49,713 nucleotides of DNA, from NCBI GenBank assembly GCA_900315755.1, contig ONAI01000020.1:1-49713 (forward strand), written 5' to 3'. Every line of letters starts with the position of its first letter. Positions within the stretch are counted from its first letter, which is position 1. The notes under the pieces were generated by a model. That model saw only the letters and a list, made by a program, of their open reading frames with translations. It ran no database searches and was not told the DNA's origin. This DNA comes from an uncultured Ruminococcus sp. GTDB lineage: Bacteria > Bacillota > Clostridia > Oscillospirales > Ruminococcaceae. Position numbers and translations under genes: made by a program. Shown one piece after another: positions 8,119 through 16,193 of this stretch.

Positions 8119-9309
8119 ATGAAAAGCTTATTGGCTAACGTGTGGACTAAGAGAGTCCTCGCTCTGGTAAGCGGGTTATATGCTGCCGGAGTATGTCGTT
8201 TGTGTTATCTTTCACTCTTTTATGATATACATATACACGGAAGAGCTTCGTTATGTCTGCTGCTGACCGCAGTCTCGATACTTGCAATGGTCGTTATGCT
8301 CTACACGCGCAAGCAGGTGCTTACAAGGATCGCAAGCTTCGTGATACTTCCGGCGATGCTGCCGGTCGTACTGCTCCATTTCGGAGAATGGGTGCTGATA
8401 ATCCCGATAATCGTTACGGGTATAGCGATATTTTTGCTTTCAGGTTCGGGAGAGGGCGCTAAAACTGCGATCGGTACAATAACGCTTCTGCTGTATATTT
8501 TCGGTGCGCTCGGCTACTTCCTGTTCACATCGTTCTTTGTCTCATCGGCAAAGGAGGAGGTAGTGCAGTCGGGAGTTTCCCCATCGGGCAGATACCGCTA
8601 CCGCGTTGTTAATACCGAGGACAGCTCCAACGGAAGCACTGCTATCCACATCGAGCCGAACTACGCTGATAAGGAGTATCCTTTCATTACGTTCACTCTT
8701 AAAAATGTCGACCGTATTGTCGATATGACAAGACCTATCAGCGAGGAGATCAACATTGAATGGAAAACTCAGACCAGACAGGAGATCACTGAGCAGCTGA
8801 ATGAAAAGTCCGAGCATATCGTGGTGCGTCTTTCACAGAATGCGCTCGAAAAGATAGGATATAAGAGCAACGATCATTACACACTCTTCGGTATATCGTC
8901 CTCACAGAAGAGCGAACTCGGTAAGGCTGAATCGGATTTCAACGACATCCTCCTCAGCGATGTACCGGATGAAAAGCTTTCAGTTTTCAACCTCGCAAAG
9001 GACGAAAAAGGTGCTTATTATGTGATCGAGCCTACTAAGGAATTCCTCCAGCAGACCGGCTTCCCGGAGGGACAGAGGATATACCTCAGAGACCTCAATG
9101 AAACCCAGCTGAGAGCGTTCCATATCATCGTTGATAATGCGATCTATCTCCATACGCTCACCGATGAGCAGCTCGATAAGCTCGGAGTGCCGGAAAAGGG
9201 CGATGTTATGTACTTCAACGGCGAGGTCTGCTTCCGCTATTACGTGGCAGAGCTCGAAGAGTATTTCGATGTCGATTCACGCCACTTCTCGCTTGACCTG
9301 TTGGGCTGA
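8119..9309 (+). CDS. Unknown membrane protein with large soluble C-terminal domain
   Basis: A 396-residue protein whose start ATG follows GGAGGTTTTA. The first about 145 residues contain five hydrophobic segments, the last being IGTITLLLYIFGALGYFLFTS. The remaining 250 residues are polar and acidic, beginning with a beta-rich stretch (SGVSPSGRYRYRVVNTEDSSNGSTAIHIEP). No catalytic motif or known family is apparent. It is monocistronic: its own promoter lies upstream and a repeat hairpin plus a terminator downstream. Confidence 0.75.
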   Translation: MKSLLANVWTKRVLALVSGLYAAGVCRLCYLSLFYDIHIHGRASLCLLLTAVSILAMVVMLYTRKQVLTRIASFVILPAMLPVVLLHFGEWVLIIPIIVTGIAIFLLSGSGEGAKTAIGTITLLLYIFGALGYFLFTSFFVSSAKEEVVQSGVSPSGRYRYRVVNTEDSSNGSTAIHIEPNYADKEYPFITFTLKNVDRIVDMTRPISEEINIEWKTQTRQEITEQLNEKSEHIVVRLSQNALEKIGYKSNDHYTLFGISSSQKSELGKAESDFNDILLSDVPDEKLSVFNLAKDEKGAYYVIEPTKEFLQQTGFPEGQRIYLRDLNETQLRAFHIIVDNAIYLHTLTDEQLDKLGVPEKGDVMYFNGEVCFRYYVAELEEYFDVDSRHFSLDLLG

Positions 9310-9359
9310 TACCAAAGGTATCGTTTATGTGTTACTGATATAGTATACTGTTACTTATA

Positions 9360-9416
9360 TTGAGGGAAACCCTTTTGAAAAAGGGTTCTCCCTCAATGCT
9401 CACGTTTCTTAACGAA
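9360..9416. repeat. Hairpin module of the compound repeat family
   Basis: TTGAGGGAAACCCTTTT and its complement (9360-9396) form a long hairpin matching the right-hand hairpin of the copy at 4672-4892. It is followed by CTCACGTTTCTTAACGAA (9399-9416), the reverse complement with one mismatch of 35901-35918, beside copy 2. So separate modules of the family occur alone. Confidence 0.65.
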
Positions 9417-9446
9417 GAAAGAACAATATCAAACTGAATAGGAACA

Positions 9447-9487
9447 ATAAATCCCGATACCAAACGAGTCGGGATTTATATTTTTTC
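9447..9487. terminator. Terminator between convergent genes
   Basis: ATAAATCCCGA and TCGGGATTTAT form a perfect 11-bp stem with an 11-base loop, followed by ATTTTTTCT on the plus strand. It lies between the convergent membrane-protein and nadE genes. A second 10-bp stem (CTGCTTAGAA, 9535-9559) sits just before the nadE stop. Confidence 0.75.
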
Positions 9488-9582
9488 TAACCATAGATTG
9501 CGTGTTTAAGTCACGTTTCCAGCTCCACAATCCTCTGCTTAGAATAGACTTCTAAGCAGGGCTGATTATCTATATCGCTGAA

Positions 9583-11496
9583 TTAATAATCAATACTTTC
9601 CAATTCTTTCAGCCACATATTCGCGGAGGCGTCACTTGGCATCCGCCAGTCGCCGCGGGGAGAAAGAGTAACAGTTCCGACTTTTGGTCCGTCAGGGAGG
9701 CAAGATCTCTTGAATTGCTGGTTGAAGAATCGTCGATAGAATATTTTCAGCCATTTCATTATCACTTCCTTGGGATAGGTGTCGGCGAATGAAAGGCAGG
9801 CGATACGGAATACCTTTGACGGAGAAAATCCATATCTCAGCATATAGTACATGAAGAAATCGTGAAGCTCATACGGTCCGACTATATCTTCAGTCTTCTG
9901 TGATATAGTACCGTTTTTCTCAGGTGGCAGAAGCTCGGGACTAACAGGAGTATCCAGTATATCGAACAAGATTTTTTTCAGCTCGCCCTCTGATATTTCA
10001 GCTTCATAGTTTACCAGCCAGCGCACAAGTGTTTTTGGAATGGACGAATTTACTGCATACATTGACATATGATCCCCATTATAGGTTGCCCAGCCGAGGG
10101 CAAGCTCTGATAGATCTCCTGTTCCGATGACGATACCGCCGAACTGATTAGCTTTATCCATTAACACTTGTGTTCGTTCCCGCGCCTGTGAGTTTTCGTA
10201 TGTCACATCGTGAATGTCAGGTGACTGTCCTATATCAGAAAAATGCTGCATTACACTGCTGCATATATTTATTTCAATGAGCGTCGAACCATAAGCCTTT
10301 GCAAGCAAACAGGCGTTGTTATAGGTCCTGTCGGTAGTACCGAAGCATGGCATTGTTATAGTGTGGATACCTTTTCTGTCAAGTCCGAGCAAATCAAAAG
10401 CGTGTACTGCAACTATAAGTGCAAGAGTTGAATCCAGTCCTCCTGAAAGCCCGAGAACTGCTTTCTTGCAGCCAATGTGTCGCAGTCTTGTCATCAATCC
10501 CACAGCCTGCATTGTGAGTATTTCCTCACATCTGCTGTCAAGCTGCATTTTATCGGACGGTACAAACGGAGTTTGAGGAAAAACTCTGTCAAGGACTGTA
10601 TTAGTAACATTCAGAGAAAAGTATGAAGTATAAATACTTGGCGAAGCTGAAAAAGTGTTCATTCTTCTACGCTCGTAGGACAGCTTTTTTATATCAATGT
10701 CCGCAATTGTAAGTCCGTGTGAAAAAGTCTTTGATTCAGCAAGTACAGAACCATTCTCGGCAATAATATTAAGTCCTGCGAATATCATATCCTGCGTGGA
10801 TTCGCCTATACCCGAATCGGCGTATGCATAAGTGCAGGAAAGAGAGCCCGAATGTGCTTTTACAAGGGTCCTTCGGTAATCAGCCTTTCCTATGACCTCA
10901 TCGCTTGCAGAAAGATTGAAGATAAGGACCGCTCCCGAAGCTGCAAGATGTTCCGACGGCGGAGAACTCACCCACATATCCTCGCATATCTCGACACCAA
11001 ATGTTAGCTCGGGAAGCTCCCTGCACATAAAAATGCTGTCTTCAAGGCGAACGGAATATTCTTCGTCAAGCGGAACATCTGCACAGAGGCTGTTATCGGC
11101 TGCAGTGAAATATCTCATTTCATAAAACTCGCTGTAATTTGGGATATTTTGCTTTGCAACTGCTCCGATAGCTTTGCCTTTGTTTACGATAACGGCACAG
11201 TTGTACAGCTTTCCGCAGACTGTAAGCGGCATTCCAATTATCGAAACAATATCCAGCTTTTCTGTCTCTTTTACTATCCTTACCAGTTCGCTTTTTGCCG
11301 AGCTTAAAAGTGCGTCCTGCAAAAACAGGTCTCCGCAGGTGTAGCCAGTTACTGACAGCTCAGGAAAGCATATTATCTTTACTCCCTTGCTGTGGGCTTC
11401 GGTGATGAGCTCAATGATCCTGTCTGCGTTGTACTGGCAGTCCGCAACCTTTATATCAGGCGTTGCGCAGGCAATTTTTATAAAACCGTCCTTCAT
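9583..11496 (-). CDS. nadE: Glutamine-dependent NAD+ synthetase
   Basis: A 637-residue two-domain enzyme converting deamido-NAD, ATP and glutamine to NAD+. The N-terminal nitrilase-type glutaminase domain (about 1-280) shows the triad E46 (FPELSVTGYTCGD), K115 and C171 (VEICEDMW). The C-terminal synthetase domain carries the PP-loop SGGLDS (351-356). ATG 11496, after TCAGGAGGG, was chosen; the frame continues upstream through the leader hairpin but that part is untranslated leader. It lies divergent to the GNAT gene with back-to-back promoters, and its leader has the same attenuator-like hairpin as other nitrogen genes nearby, fitting a glutamine-consuming enzyme. Confidence 0.95.
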   Translation of the reverse strand: MKDGFIKIACATPDIKVADCQYNADRIIELITEAHSKGVKIICFPELSVTGYTCGDLFLQDALLSSAKSELVRIVKETEKLDIVSIIGMPLTVCGKLYNCAVIVNKGKAIGAVAKQNIPNYSEFYEMRYFTAADNSLCADVPLDEEYSVRLEDSIFMCRELPELTFGVEICEDMWVSSPPSEHLAASGAVLIFNLSASDEVIGKADYRRTLVKAHSGSLSCTYAYADSGIGESTQDMIFAGLNIIAENGSVLAESKTFSHGLTIADIDIKKLSYERRRMNTFSASPSIYTSYFSLNVTNTVLDRVFPQTPFVPSDKMQLDSRCEEILTMQAVGLMTRLRHIGCKKAVLGLSGGLDSTLALIVAVHAFDLLGLDRKGIHTITMPCFGTTDRTYNNACLLAKAYGSTLIEINICSSVMQHFSDIGQSPDIHDVTYENSQARERTQVLMDKANQFGGIVIGTGDLSELALGWATYNGDHMSMYAVNSSIPKTLVRWLVNYEAEISEGELKKILFDILDTPVSPELLPPEKNGTISQKTEDIVGPYELHDFFMYYMLRYGFSPSKVFRIACLSFADTYPKEVIMKWLKIFYRRFFNQQFKRSCLPDGPKVGTVTLSPRGDWRMPSDASANMWLKELESIDY

Positions 11497-11514
11497 AGTA
11501 TCCCTCCTGAAACA

Positions 11515-11547
11515 AGAAAAAGGCACTGCCCAAAATGCAGCGCCTTT
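11515..11547 (-). promoter_or_regulatory. Leader attenuator hairpin of nadE
   Basis: Read on the minus strand, AAAAGCAAAGGCGCTGC pairs with GCAGTGCCTTT across a 7-base loop and runs into TTTTTC. It begins about 15 bases after the predicted transcription start and ends before the nadE ribosome binding site. Position and sequence match the leaders at 11653, 16140, 18836 and 27275. Confidence 0.7.
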
Positions 11548-11563
11548 GCTTTTCAATAAGATT

Positions 11564-11592
11564 ATTATAGACTCAAAATACTGATATGTCAA
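11564..11592 (-). promoter_or_regulatory. Promoter of nadE
   Basis: On the minus strand TTGACA (11587-11592) and TATAAT (11564-11569) have 17-bp spacing, both boxes matching consensus. Confidence 0.88.
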
Positions 11593-11609
11593 GAAAAATT
11601 TTCTTGACA
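11587..11609. repeat. 23-bp palindrome joining two divergent -35 boxes
   Basis: TGTCAAGAAAA, one central base, then TTTTCTTGACA: a perfect 11-1-11 inverted repeat whose two ends are the -35 boxes of the nadE and GNAT promoters. A dimeric regulator bound here would affect both promoters; shared promoter architecture alone is the alternative. Confidence 0.7.
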
Positions 11610-11632
11610 AACGCAAAAGCGAGTGATATAAT
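11604..11632 (+). promoter_or_regulatory. Promoter of the GNAT gene and following operon
   Basis: TTGACA (11604-11609), a 17-bp spacer and TATAAT (11627-11632), with an extended -10 TGA. Confidence 0.88.
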
Positions 11633-11652
11633 ATTAGCAAAGCTAAGAAGCA

Positions 11653-11683
11653 ACGGCGCTGAGTAATTCAGCGCCGTTTTTTG
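11653..11683 (+). promoter_or_regulatory. Leader attenuator hairpin upstream of the GNAT gene
   Basis: AACGGCGCTGA pairs perfectly with TCAGCGCCGTT and is followed by a T-run, about 15 bases after the predicted start of transcription. It is entered through AGCAA, as in the other leaders. Such a promoter-proximal terminator would silence the operon unless read through. Confidence 0.75.
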
Positions 11684-11698
11684 TTTGGAGGTGATATG

Positions 11699-12160
11699 AT
11701 GTCACAGATAAGATACAAATGGACTGACGGCAATAACAAAGATTTTCAGAGGTTTTATCGATCCACCGAGGAATACTACAGCAGACTTGTAGGCGGAGTT
11801 CAAAATCGCCAAGGCTTTATTCCCTACAATATATCCGAAAGTATAGGCACTGTTCTCATAGCCTATGTTGATGATATTGCTGTTGGCTGTGCAGGACTGA
11901 AAAAATACTCGGAATCAGATGCGGAAATAAAGCGGGTATGGGTAGAACCGCAATACCGCAGACATCATATTGCTTCTGATATGATGAAAATGATAGAAGA
12001 AATGGCAAAGAAAATGCAATTTATACGGACTGTACTGCAAACTCGCAAATCAATGAGCGAGGCGATATCACTTTATGAAAAGCTTGGATATTACCGCATA
12101 AGAAATTATCCGCCATATGACAAGCTTGAAGGTGCGGTATGTTATGCGAAAGATCTGTAA
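11699..12160 (+). CDS. GNAT-family N-acetyltransferase
   Basis: A 153-residue protein with the GNAT fold. Strand beta-4 and the acetyl-CoA motif are in AEIKRVWVEPQYRRHHIAS (the usual Q/RxxGxG/A loop is RRHHIA), followed by the long helix MMKMIEEMAKKM and a C-terminal segment SMSEAISLYEKLGYYRI. Two adjacent ATG codons (11696, 11699) follow GGAGGTG; the second is better spaced. The substrate is unknown. It is 18 bases from the PEP/pyruvate-binding gene and under the same promoter and attenuator. Confidence 0.85.
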   Translation: MSQIRYKWTDGNNKDFQRFYRSTEEYYSRLVGGVQNRQGFIPYNISESIGTVLIAYVDDIAVGCAGLKKYSESDAEIKRVWVEPQYRRHHIASDMMKMIEEMAKKMQFIRTVLQTRKSMSEAISLYEKLGYYRIRNYPPYDKLEGAVCYAKDL

Positions 12161-12178
12161 AACAAGGGAGGTATCACT

Positions 12179-14749
12179 ATGACTGCATTTGACAGGATTT
12201 GTTCAGGAATACCCGAAATGGACACCGCACTTGATAATATAAGGCTCGGCGACAATGTTGTGTGGAGAGTTTCCGAACTCTCGGAATTTAAGCTGTTTAT
12301 GGAGCTCTATCTCAGGCAGGCTATCGCTGACGGAAGAAATATAATATATTTCCGCTTTGCAAGTCATGAGCCACTTGTAGAAAACTGCCCCGAGGTCAGG
12401 ACAATAGAGGTGCCGCTTTCCCACAGATTTGAGACGTTCACTGTTGACATACACAACGAAATAGAAAAGGCAGGCAGGAACGCTTTCTACATATTTGACT
12501 GCCTTTCGGAATTGCAGGCAATGTGGGCGACAGACCTCATGATGGGCAACTTTTTCAGAGTTACCTGTCCGTTCCTGTTCATACTTGATACAGTTGCATT
12601 TTTCCCTATAATCAGAGGAAAGCACTCCGTCAACGCCATAAACAAGATTCTTGATACAACACAGCTTTTCCTTGATGTATATTCAGATAAAAAGAATGTG
12701 TATGTCCGTCCCGAAAAAGTCTGGAACCGAAATTCGGATACCATGTTCCTGCCACATACATTCGAGCCTGAGAGCGGACGTTTTCGTCCCATACTTGATG
12801 GTGTAAAATCAAGCCGTTTTTATCAGGTTCTCGGGAACGCACAGCGCTCCGCTGACGAACAGTACATGGACTCGTGGGACAGATTTTTTAACAAGGCAAA
12901 GATACTTCACGAAAACGGAATTGACATAGCCGAGCAGTGCAGTAATATGTGCAATATCATGATGACACGAGACTCGAAAATGCGTCAGATGGTCAAAAAA
13001 CATTTCCGTCCTGAGGATTATTTCAGCGTCCGAGACCACATGATAGGCACGGGAATGATAGGCGGAAAAGCCTGCGGAATGCTGCTGGCGAGGGCTATTA
13101 TCAGAAATAGCGAGCCTGATATTGATGACGTCCTTGAGCCCCACGATTCCTTCTACGTTGGTTCTGATGTTTATTATACCTATATCGTTGACAATGATTT
13201 CTGGGATATGCGCATAAAGCAGAGAACAGAGGACGGCTACTTTGCACTTGCGGATAAGTTCGCAGAGCAGCTTATGAACGGTAAATTCTCAGATGAAATG
13301 CGTGAACAGCTTAACCGTATCATAGAATACTACGGACAAGACCCGTATATCGTCCGTTCAAGCAGTATCCTTGAGGACGGCTTCGGCAACGCTTTTGCAG
13401 GCAAGTATGAATCGGTTTTCTGCGCAAACAGAGGAACACTCGAGGAGCGGCTGGAGGAATTTGAAAAGGCGATAAAAACAGTCTACGCAAGCACTATGAG
13501 TCTTTCCGCACTGGATTACCGAAAGCGCCGTGGACTTGACAAGCGTGATGAACAAATGGCACTTTTGATACAGCGAGTTTCGGGCTCATATTACAGTTCG
13601 TACTATATGCCTTGCGCAGCCGGTGTCGGCTATTCGTACAGTCCATATAGTTTTCTGAAAAGCTCTGACCAGTCTGCGGGAATGCTTCGCCTTGTTATGG
13701 GACTTGGCACGTCTGCCGTTGACAGGACAGAGGGTTCATATCCGCGTCTTGTGAGCCTTGATATGCCTGAAAAAACTGTTTATTCAACTTATGCAGACAG
13801 GCATAGATTCTCACAGGGGAAGGTGGAGGTCATCAACACTTCTGTTCACGACCTTGAACGTCTGCCCCTTAGAACGATAGAGCCTGAGATACCTGAATAT
13901 CTGCAAAATATCCTTCTCGAGCACGACTTTGATGCAGAGAGCAGACTGCGGGAAATGGGACGCAGAGTGTCATCAACTTTTATCTCCTGCAATGGACTTG
14001 TCAGCAATAAAACGCTTATGTCGCAGATGCAGAGAATGCTTCGTTGCATACAGAATGAGTATGAGTATCCTGTCGATACGGAGTTTACCATAAATGTTTC
14101 CGATGAGGGCGACTATACCATTGATCTTTTGCAGTGCAGACCCTTGCAGGTCATTAAGGCCAAGTCGGGAGTTACTGTTCCCAATGATATACCGCAGGAG
14201 CATATTCTGCTTGAAAGCAAGGGCGCTTCAATGGGGCTTTCCAAAGCCTCAAAGCTGGATATTATAGTGTACGTTGATCCCGTCGTGTACTACAATATGC
14301 CTTACAGCGAGAAGAATTCCGTTGCGAAAATGATAGGCAAAATCAACTGGACTTACCGTAACAGCGGCAAGCATATGATGCTTATGGTGCCGGGCAGAGT
14401 CGGAACATCTTCGCCCGAACTTGGCGTACCTACATCATTTGCAGACATAAGCGAATTTGACGTTGTATGTGAAATGGAAGAAGCCCGTGCAGGCTACAAT
14501 CCCGAGCTTTCCTACGGAAGCCATATCTTTCAGGATTTAGTGGAGGCAGAGATACTTTATACCGCTGTATTCAACAACAGTAAAACGCTGCACTTCGCTC
14601 CCGAAAAGCTGAAGGAACTGCGGAATAAGCTTGAAGACATCGACGAAAACAGCGGCCTTGACGATGTTATACACGTCTATGACGTGAGCCGCTGCAAGTG
14701 CGAGCTTTACAATGACATCAAAAATGAGCATCTTCTGATAACTATCTGA
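12179..14749 (+). CDS. PEP/pyruvate-binding (PPDK N-terminal) domain protein with RecA/KaiC-like N-terminus
   Basis: An 856-residue protein. The first 200 residues resemble a RecA/KaiC-type domain (GIPEMDTALDNIRLGDNVVW) but without a Walker A P-loop. The centre is an ATP-grasp domain like the N-terminal half of pyruvate phosphate dikinase/PEP synthase, with GMIGGKACGML (about 292-302) and YIVRSSSILEDGFGNAFAGKYE (about 400-421). I found no phosphohistidine swivel motif (TxGxxSHAA) and no PEP-binding barrel, so it is not a complete PPDK or PEP synthase. The C-terminal part has the conserved-looking runs GRVGTSSPELGVPTSF and YGSHIFQDLVEAEI. Its role is unknown; phosphotransfer to an unknown partner is possible. 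It follows the GNAT gene under nitrogen-type leader control. Confidence 0.8.
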   Translation: MTAFDRICSGIPEMDTALDNIRLGDNVVWRVSELSEFKLFMELYLRQAIADGRNIIYFRFASHEPLVENCPEVRTIEVPLSHRFETFTVDIHNEIEKAGRNAFYIFDCLSELQAMWATDLMMGNFFRVTCPFLFILDTVAFFPIIRGKHSVNAINKILDTTQLFLDVYSDKKNVYVRPEKVWNRNSDTMFLPHTFEPESGRFRPILDGVKSSRFYQVLGNAQRSADEQYMDSWDRFFNKAKILHENGIDIAEQCSNMCNIMMTRDSKMRQMVKKHFRPEDYFSVRDHMIGTGMIGGKACGMLLARAIIRNSEPDIDDVLEPHDSFYVGSDVYYTYIVDNDFWDMRIKQRTEDGYFALADKFAEQLMNGKFSDEMREQLNRIIEYYGQDPYIVRSSSILEDGFGNAFAGKYESVFCANRGTLEERLEEFEKAIKTVYASTMSLSALDYRKRRGLDKRDEQMALLIQRVSGSYYSSYYMPCAAGVGYSYSPYSFLKSSDQSAGMLRLVMGLGTSAVDRTEGSYPRLVSLDMPEKTVYSTYADRHRFSQGKVEVINTSVHDLERLPLRTIEPEIPEYLQNILLEHDFDAESRLREMGRRVSSTFISCNGLVSNKTLMSQMQRMLRCIQNEYEYPVDTEFTINVSDEGDYTIDLLQCRPLQVIKAKSGVTVPNDIPQEHILLESKGASMGLSKASKLDIIVYVDPVVYYNMPYSEKNSVAKMIGKINWTYRNSGKHMMLMVPGRVGTSSPELGVPTSFADISEFDVVCEMEEARAGYNPELSYGSHIFQDLVEAEILYTAVFNNSKTLHFAPEKLKELRNKLEDIDENSGLDDVIHVYDVSRCKCELYNDIKNEHLLITI

Positions 14750-14751
14750 GC

Positions 14752-14785
14752 AAAGGCGCTTATCCGCAGCGGATAGGCGCTTTTT
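14752..14785 (+). terminator. Intergenic hairpin of the shared leader type
   Basis: AAAGGCGC ... TATCC pairs with GGATA ... GGCGCTTT around GCAGC and is followed by a T-run. It is nearly identical to the leader hairpins at 16140 and 18836 and is entered through GAGCAA, but no promoter was seen directly before it. It starts within 3 bases of the preceding stop codon, so it acts inside the operon, as a terminator or a read-through control point for the FUSC-HAD gene. Confidence 0.75.
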
Positions 14786-14799
14786 ATGGAGTGAGTATA

Positions 14800-16068
14800 A
14801 TGAAACTTACATTTCCGCCCATTGGTGCAAGAATTATAAAATCATCTGTCGCAGTCGGATTGTGCATAGCAGTGTATTTCATAAGGGCACTTTTGCCAGT
14901 AAGCAGCGGCATACCTTTCTACGGAGTGCTGGCAGCTTTATGGTGTATGCAGCCATATTCCGACACCACGAAGAACAATGCCTTTCAGCGGTCAGCAGGC
15001 ACACTTATAGGTGCAGTATACGGACTTATATTTCTGCTGATGTTCCGCAGGCTTGGCTTGGTAATACCTGAGCTTGTCTATATCTCGGCAAATATTTTCA
15101 TAATCCCTGTGATATACACAACTGTTGTTATGAACAAGCGAACCGCTTCTTTTTTCTCATGCGTTGTGTTCCTGAGCATTGCGCTGACTCATTCCTTTGA
15201 CGAGAACCCTTATATATTCGTGCTGAACAGAGTTGTTGATACGTTTATAGGAATAATAATAGGAGTTGCCGTGAACGATCTCCGTCTGCCTGTGAAACGT
15301 AATGATAATACGCTGTATGTAAGCGGAATTGATGATGTACTTATATCGCCGACCTCTAATTACAGCAAGGTGGAGCTGAACAGGCTCATCCGCAGCGGAG
15401 TGAAGTTCACTATCTCCACTACCCGTACCCCTGCGGAGCTTATGTCCATTATGAAGGGTACAGAATTGCAGCTTCCGGCTATAGTTATGGACGGAGCAGC
15501 GATGTATGACATTAAGGAAAAGCAGTATCTTGAAATGACATATCTTTTGCCAAATGCTTCGGCAGAAGCCGAAAGGATAATTTCAGAGTGCGGACTGAAC
15601 TGTTTTATTAATACTATGCTCGATACCACTCTGCTGATATATTATGGAAAGCTGAATAATTCCGCGGAAAAAGAACTGTTTGAGTCACATAAACACTCTC
15701 CTTACAGAAACTATATCAGCTCTGAATACCGAAGGAAGAATATTAACGAGCGTGTTCTGTATATTACTGTCATTGCCGAAAAGATAGATATATTTCTTCT
15801 TGAAAGAAAGCTGCGTCAGCAGCTTGGAGTAAGTGCAAGGATAAGTATTTCCGACTCTGAATATGAAGGATTCATGTACCTTAAAATCTTCTCCCCTTGT
15901 GCTTCAAAAGAGAATATGCTGTTGAAGCTAAAAGAATATGCAGGTGCGGAAAGAGTGGTGACATTCGGCAGTATACGCGGCAAATACGACATTTATATAG
16001 ACGACGGCGGCGGAAATGCAACTGTGAAAAAGCTCAAAAAAGTTTGCAGATTCCATGGGAATTTTTGA
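14800..16068 (+). CDS. FUSC/aromatic-acid-exporter-like membrane domain fused to a HAD-like domain
   Basis: A 422-residue fusion. Residues about 10-165 contain six hydrophobic helices with the pattern of the FUSC/aromatic acid exporter family (YFIRALLPVSSGIPFYGVLAALWCMQP; RSAGTLIGAVYGL; ALTHSFDENPYIFVLNRVVDTFIGI). Residues about 170-422 resemble a Cof-type HAD phosphatase (SGIDDVLISPTSNYSKVE; KFTISTTRTPAELM), but the nucleophile motif DxDGT is replaced by SGIDDVL, so it may be inactive. ATG 14800 follows GGAGTGA. Its neighbours are the PEP/pyruvate-binding gene upstream and citrate synthase downstream. Transport of an acidic metabolite is an inference only. Confidence 0.72.
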   Translation: MKLTFPPIGARIIKSSVAVGLCIAVYFIRALLPVSSGIPFYGVLAALWCMQPYSDTTKNNAFQRSAGTLIGAVYGLIFLLMFRRLGLVIPELVYISANIFIIPVIYTTVVMNKRTASFFSCVVFLSIALTHSFDENPYIFVLNRVVDTFIGIIIGVAVNDLRLPVKRNDNTLYVSGIDDVLISPTSNYSKVELNRLIRSGVKFTISTTRTPAELMSIMKGTELQLPAIVMDGAAMYDIKEKQYLEMTYLLPNASAEAERIISECGLNCFINTMLDTTLLIYYGKLNNSAEKELFESHKHSPYRNYISSEYRRKNINERVLYITVIAEKIDIFLLERKLRQQLGVSARISISDSEYEGFMYLKIFSPCASKENMLLKLKEYAGAERVVTFGSIRGKYDIYIDDGGGNATVKKLKKVCRFHGNF

Positions 16069-16090
16069 CACACATGGCTTTGTCAGACTA

Positions 16091-16119
16091 TTGACAATTC
16101 GCAAAAGTTGTGATATCAT
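16091..16119 (+). promoter_or_regulatory. Promoter of the citrate synthase-isocitrate dehydrogenase operon
   Basis: TTGACA (16091-16096) and TATCAT (16114-16119) with 17-bp spacing and an extended -10 TGA. Promoter and leader are almost identical to those at 18784. Confidence 0.82.
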
Positions 16120-16139
16120 AAAGGTGTAATAAAGCAAGC

Positions 16140-16176
16140 AAAGGCGCTTATCCGCATGGATAGGCGCCTTTCTTAT
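16140..16176 (+). promoter_or_regulatory. Leader attenuator hairpin of citrate synthase operon
   Basis: AAAGGCGC-T-TATCC and GGATA-G-GCGCCTTT form a 14-bp stem (one T-G pair) with a GCAT loop, followed by CTTATT. It begins about 15 bases after the predicted start, after the single-stranded run AAAGCAAGC. Confidence 0.75.
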
Positions 16177-16193
16177 TTGAGGTGATACCGTTG

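Noticed and set aside
12179-14749. Complete PEP synthase or pyruvate phosphate dikinase
   Set aside because: The phosphohistidine and PEP-binding domains are not seen.
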